Source of the DNA: Lachnospiraceae bacterium | Lineage (GTDB): Bacteria; Bacillota; Clostridia; Lachnospirales; Lachnospiraceae | Direction: 5' to 3' | Length of the DNA: 8,418 bases | NCBI GenBank assembly: GCA_017380975.1 | Contig: JAFOCX010000055.1 | Span: forward strand, 1 to 8,418 | Shown: one piece after another, positions 7,048-8,418 of the stretch | Layout of the letters: each line of letters opens with the position of its first letter | How positions within the stretch are numbered: position 1 is the first letter of the stretch | Notes under the pieces: generated by a model | Told to the model about the DNA's origin: nothing | Database searches by the model: none | The model's input: the letters and a program-made list of their open reading frames with translations, nothing else | Program-made: the position numbers and the translations under genes

Positions 7048-7052
7048 CTCCT
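7048..7052 (-). promoter_or_regulatory. upp ribosome binding site that decides the start
   Basis: AGGAG within AAAGGAG on the minus strand, 8 nt before the ATG at 7039. The alternative TTG start at 7057 lies upstream of this site, so it is unlikely to be used. Confidence 0.8.
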
Positions 7053-7084
7053 TTCAAACGTAAAATGCCATAATTTATATGTTT

Positions 7085-7113
7085 ATTTTAATATACACCT
7101 GATGAAATCTCAA
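7085..7113 (-). promoter_or_regulatory. Sigma-A-type promoter of upp
   Basis: On the minus strand, -35 TTGAGA (7108-7113) and -10 TAAAAT (7085-7090), each five of six to consensus, are separated by 17 bp. The start would fall near 7078, giving a leader of about 40 nt. The -35 overlaps one copy of a direct repeat described separately, a layout compatible with repression or activation at this promoter. Confidence 0.65.
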
Positions 7114-7131
7114 GCATTTCACATGAAATCT
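7102..7131. repeat. Operator-like repeat upstream of upp
   Basis: ATGAAATCT occurs twice (7102-7110 and 7123-7131), with starts 21 bp apart, two helical turns. The right copy also forms a palindrome ATTTCA-CA-TGAAAT (7116-7129). The left copy overlaps the upp -35. No T-run follows on either strand, so it does not look like a terminator for the HAD gene. A dimeric regulator binding here is inferred, and I cannot name the protein. Confidence 0.4.
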
Positions 7132-7138
7132 GATCAAT

Positions 7139-7936
7139 TTATATATCTACAATATTAAGTACCTGAAACGCGTACGCAATACCGTCCTCTTCTACCTTTT
7201 TTGTGATAAGTTCCGCATACGGTTCCAGAACCTCTGCATGATCTTCCATGATCACCGAGTGACATGCGTATTTGATCATCGCAAGGTCGTTGTTGCTGTC
7301 ACCAAAGGCGTAGGACTCTTCCCACGGAATATCAAAATAATGCAAAATAAACTCCATGGCAGTTGCTTTATCGAATCCCTTCGGAACACATTCAAATAAG
7401 TTATGTCCGCGGTCGATCCAGTCAAAGTCCGGTTCTAAGAACTTCTTAAACCCATCCATATCACTGTTCTCATCCTGCAAAACACAGAATTTATCGAACA
7501 TGATCGGTCCCTTTGTCCAATCTGCCTCGAACATCACACCGCTTCCCAGGAAACGGTCTTTTACCTTCTGTACTCCGGGCATATGAGACTGTCCCGGCTG
7601 CACGAAGATCCCGTTTGGTCCCTCCAGGATTCCGTCCAGTTTATGCTGAAGGATTCCTTTCTGGATCTCAAAACGGCGCTCTGCAGAGATCACATGATGC
7701 ATCAGTTTGCGTCCCTGCACTTCGATCAGTGTACCGCAGCCGCAGAGGTATCCATCCACTTCGATCCGGCCTTCCAGTTCCTGCATCAGGATCCTGGAGC
7801 GACCGGTGTTGATAAATACCATGTGTCCGGCCTCACGGGCCTTTTTCACAGCTTCTTCCGCACTCTTCGGCAATATCTTTGTCCCGTCAGTGAGAAGTGT
7901 GCCGTCAATATCAAAAAACAACGCTTTTCTTGTCAT
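7139..7936 (-). CDS. Cof-type HAD-IIB family hydrolase
   Basis: Probable Mg-dependent phosphatase of the haloacid dehalogenase superfamily acting on small phosphorylated metabolites; the exact substrate cannot be read from sequence. All four catalytic motifs are intact in the 265 residues: DIDGT with nucleophile Asp9 and acid Asp11, motif II Thr44 in NTGR, motif III Lys190 in PKGFDK, and motif IV GDSNNDLAM with Asp213 and Asp217. The cap between motifs II and III (about residues 80-185) is of the C2 type seen in Cof/YidA proteins. It begins 15 nt after the stop of the trigger-factor-like gene and lacks a good Shine-Dalgarno sequence, so translation may be coupled to that gene. No specific gene symbol is justified. 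Confidence 0.9.
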   Translation of the reverse strand: MTRKALFFDIDGTLLTDGTKILPKSAEEAVKKAREAGHMVFINTGRSRILMQELEGRIEVDGYLCGCGTLIEVQGRKLMHHVISAERRFEIQKGILQHKLDGILEGPNGIFVQPGQSHMPGVQKVKDRFLGSGVMFEADWTKGPIMFDKFCVLQDENSDMDGFKKFLEPDFDWIDRGHNLFECVPKGFDKATAMEFILHYFDIPWEESYAFGDSNNDLAMIKYACHSVIMEDHAEVLEPYAELITKKVEEDGIAYAFQVLNIVDI

Positions 7937-7951
7937 AATAATGGAACCCGA

Positions 7952-8418
7952 TTATTCCGCTGCAACGGAATTTTCAAGAAGGAAATAGTTTGCCGCACCC
8001 ATGCTGAATACATTCTCAGCCGCTTCTGCATCGATCTGCTCCAGAAGTGCTTTCGCGTCAGCAAATCCATTCATGCGTGCAACCATATCTTTCTGCTCAT
8101 CGGTTGCAGATAACTTCTCTTTCTCGATCAGAGCCTGCAGAACCATCTCCTGTTTCACGATCTCAGATGCATAATTTTCCAGATCTTCCGGAGTCATGCC
8201 AAGGAAATAGGATAAGAAGTCTTCAAATGCAAAACCGTACATATCTGCCTGAGCCTGGTAAGTCGTTGTCATCTGATAAAGCATCTGCTCTGCAGCGTCC
8301 GGATCAACTGTGATCTCAGAATTTGCCACAAGCTGCATCAGAACCTCTGCTCCCGCATTCACATAGTAATCATATTCTGCCTGAAGTTCCAGATCCTGTT
8401 TTACATCCGCTTTTAAAA
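7952..8418 (-). CDS. Trigger-factor-like chaperone, C-terminal part (5' end outside window)
   Basis: The frame is open to the right edge (codons from 8416), so about 154 C-terminal residues are visible and the true start is missing; the GTG at 8362 is internal. The sequence is helical and charged and resembles the trigger factor C-terminal chaperone arm. It has a TPEDLENYASEIVKQEMVLQ stretch running into a Leu/Ile-rich helix ending EKEKL, then an acidic Thr-Asp-Glu-containing segment and a final helix ending near LLEN. Trigger factor cradles nascent chains at the ribosome exit and usually also carries a ribosome-binding and a PPIase domain, which would lie upstream. The canonical tig gene is often followed by clpP/clpX; here a HAD hydrolase follows, so this may be a second, trigger-factor-like PPIase. 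Probably cotranscribed with the HAD gene. Confidence 0.7.
   Translation of the reverse strand, partial: LKADVKQDLELQAEYDYYVNAGAEVLMQLVANSEITVDPDAAEQMLYQMTTTYQAQADMYGFAFEDFLSYFLGMTPEDLENYASEIVKQEMVLQALIEKEKLSATDEQKDMVARMNGFADAKALLEQIDAEAAENVFSMGAANYFLLENSVAAE

Noticed and set aside
7040..7057. TTG start of upp at 7057
   Set aside because: It would place the ribosome binding site inside the coding sequence; the ATG at 7039 fits it.
7583..8113. Plus-strand frame spanning the HAD and trigger-factor-like genes
   Set aside because: It crosses two real minus-strand genes, has no recognisable domain and is best explained as a chance frame.

Overview
The window looks like a piece of core chromosome from a low-to-mid-GC Firmicute of class Clostridia, probably a Lachnospiraceae-type gut anaerobe. 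The basis is the style of the protein sequences, strong AGGAG ribosome binding sites, sigma-A promoters and an AT-rich intergenic region. No tRNA, rRNA, CRISPR array, insertion sequence or prophage gene was found.

Layout. On the minus strand at the left lie secA (1177-3741) and, 20 bp behind it, prfB (20-1156), probably one operon read from a promoter at 3797-3825. A 574-bp AT-rich gap (3742-4315) separates secA from the divergent plus-strand gene hpf (4316-4843, long-form hibernation factor), which ends in a strong hairpin terminator. pyrP (4993-6303, uracil/NCS2 permease) follows with its own promoter. It is convergent with upp (6398-7039, uracil phosphoribosyltransferase), and a shared bidirectional terminator lies between them. 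Upstream of upp on the minus strand are a Cof-type HAD phosphatase (7139-7936) and the C-terminal part of a trigger-factor-like chaperone that runs off the right edge (7952 to beyond 8418).

How the genes relate. PyrP and Upp form a uracil salvage pair: the permease brings uracil in and Upp traps it as UMP. SecA (export motor), RF2 (termination), HPF (ribosome storage) and the trigger-factor-like protein all belong to protein synthesis, folding and secretion. As I recall, Bacillus subtilis has hpf, secA and prfB contiguous and co-oriented. Here hpf is flipped relative to secA-prfB.

The most interesting part is the secA-hpf gap. It holds three exact TTATCCACA DnaA boxes and several one-mismatch copies, all in one orientation and mostly packed at 9-12 bp steps in two groups. 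They are followed by a small GC-rich hairpin, AT-rich stretches and Spo0A-box-like heptamers. The boxes sit between the two promoters rather than on them. A DnaA titration or regulatory cluster, or an origin-like element, is therefore more likely than a simple operator. No dnaA gene is present in the window.

Start corrections: secA is placed at ATG 3741 rather than GTG 3747, and upp at ATG 7039 rather than TTG 7057, because each longer start lies on or against the ribosome binding site.
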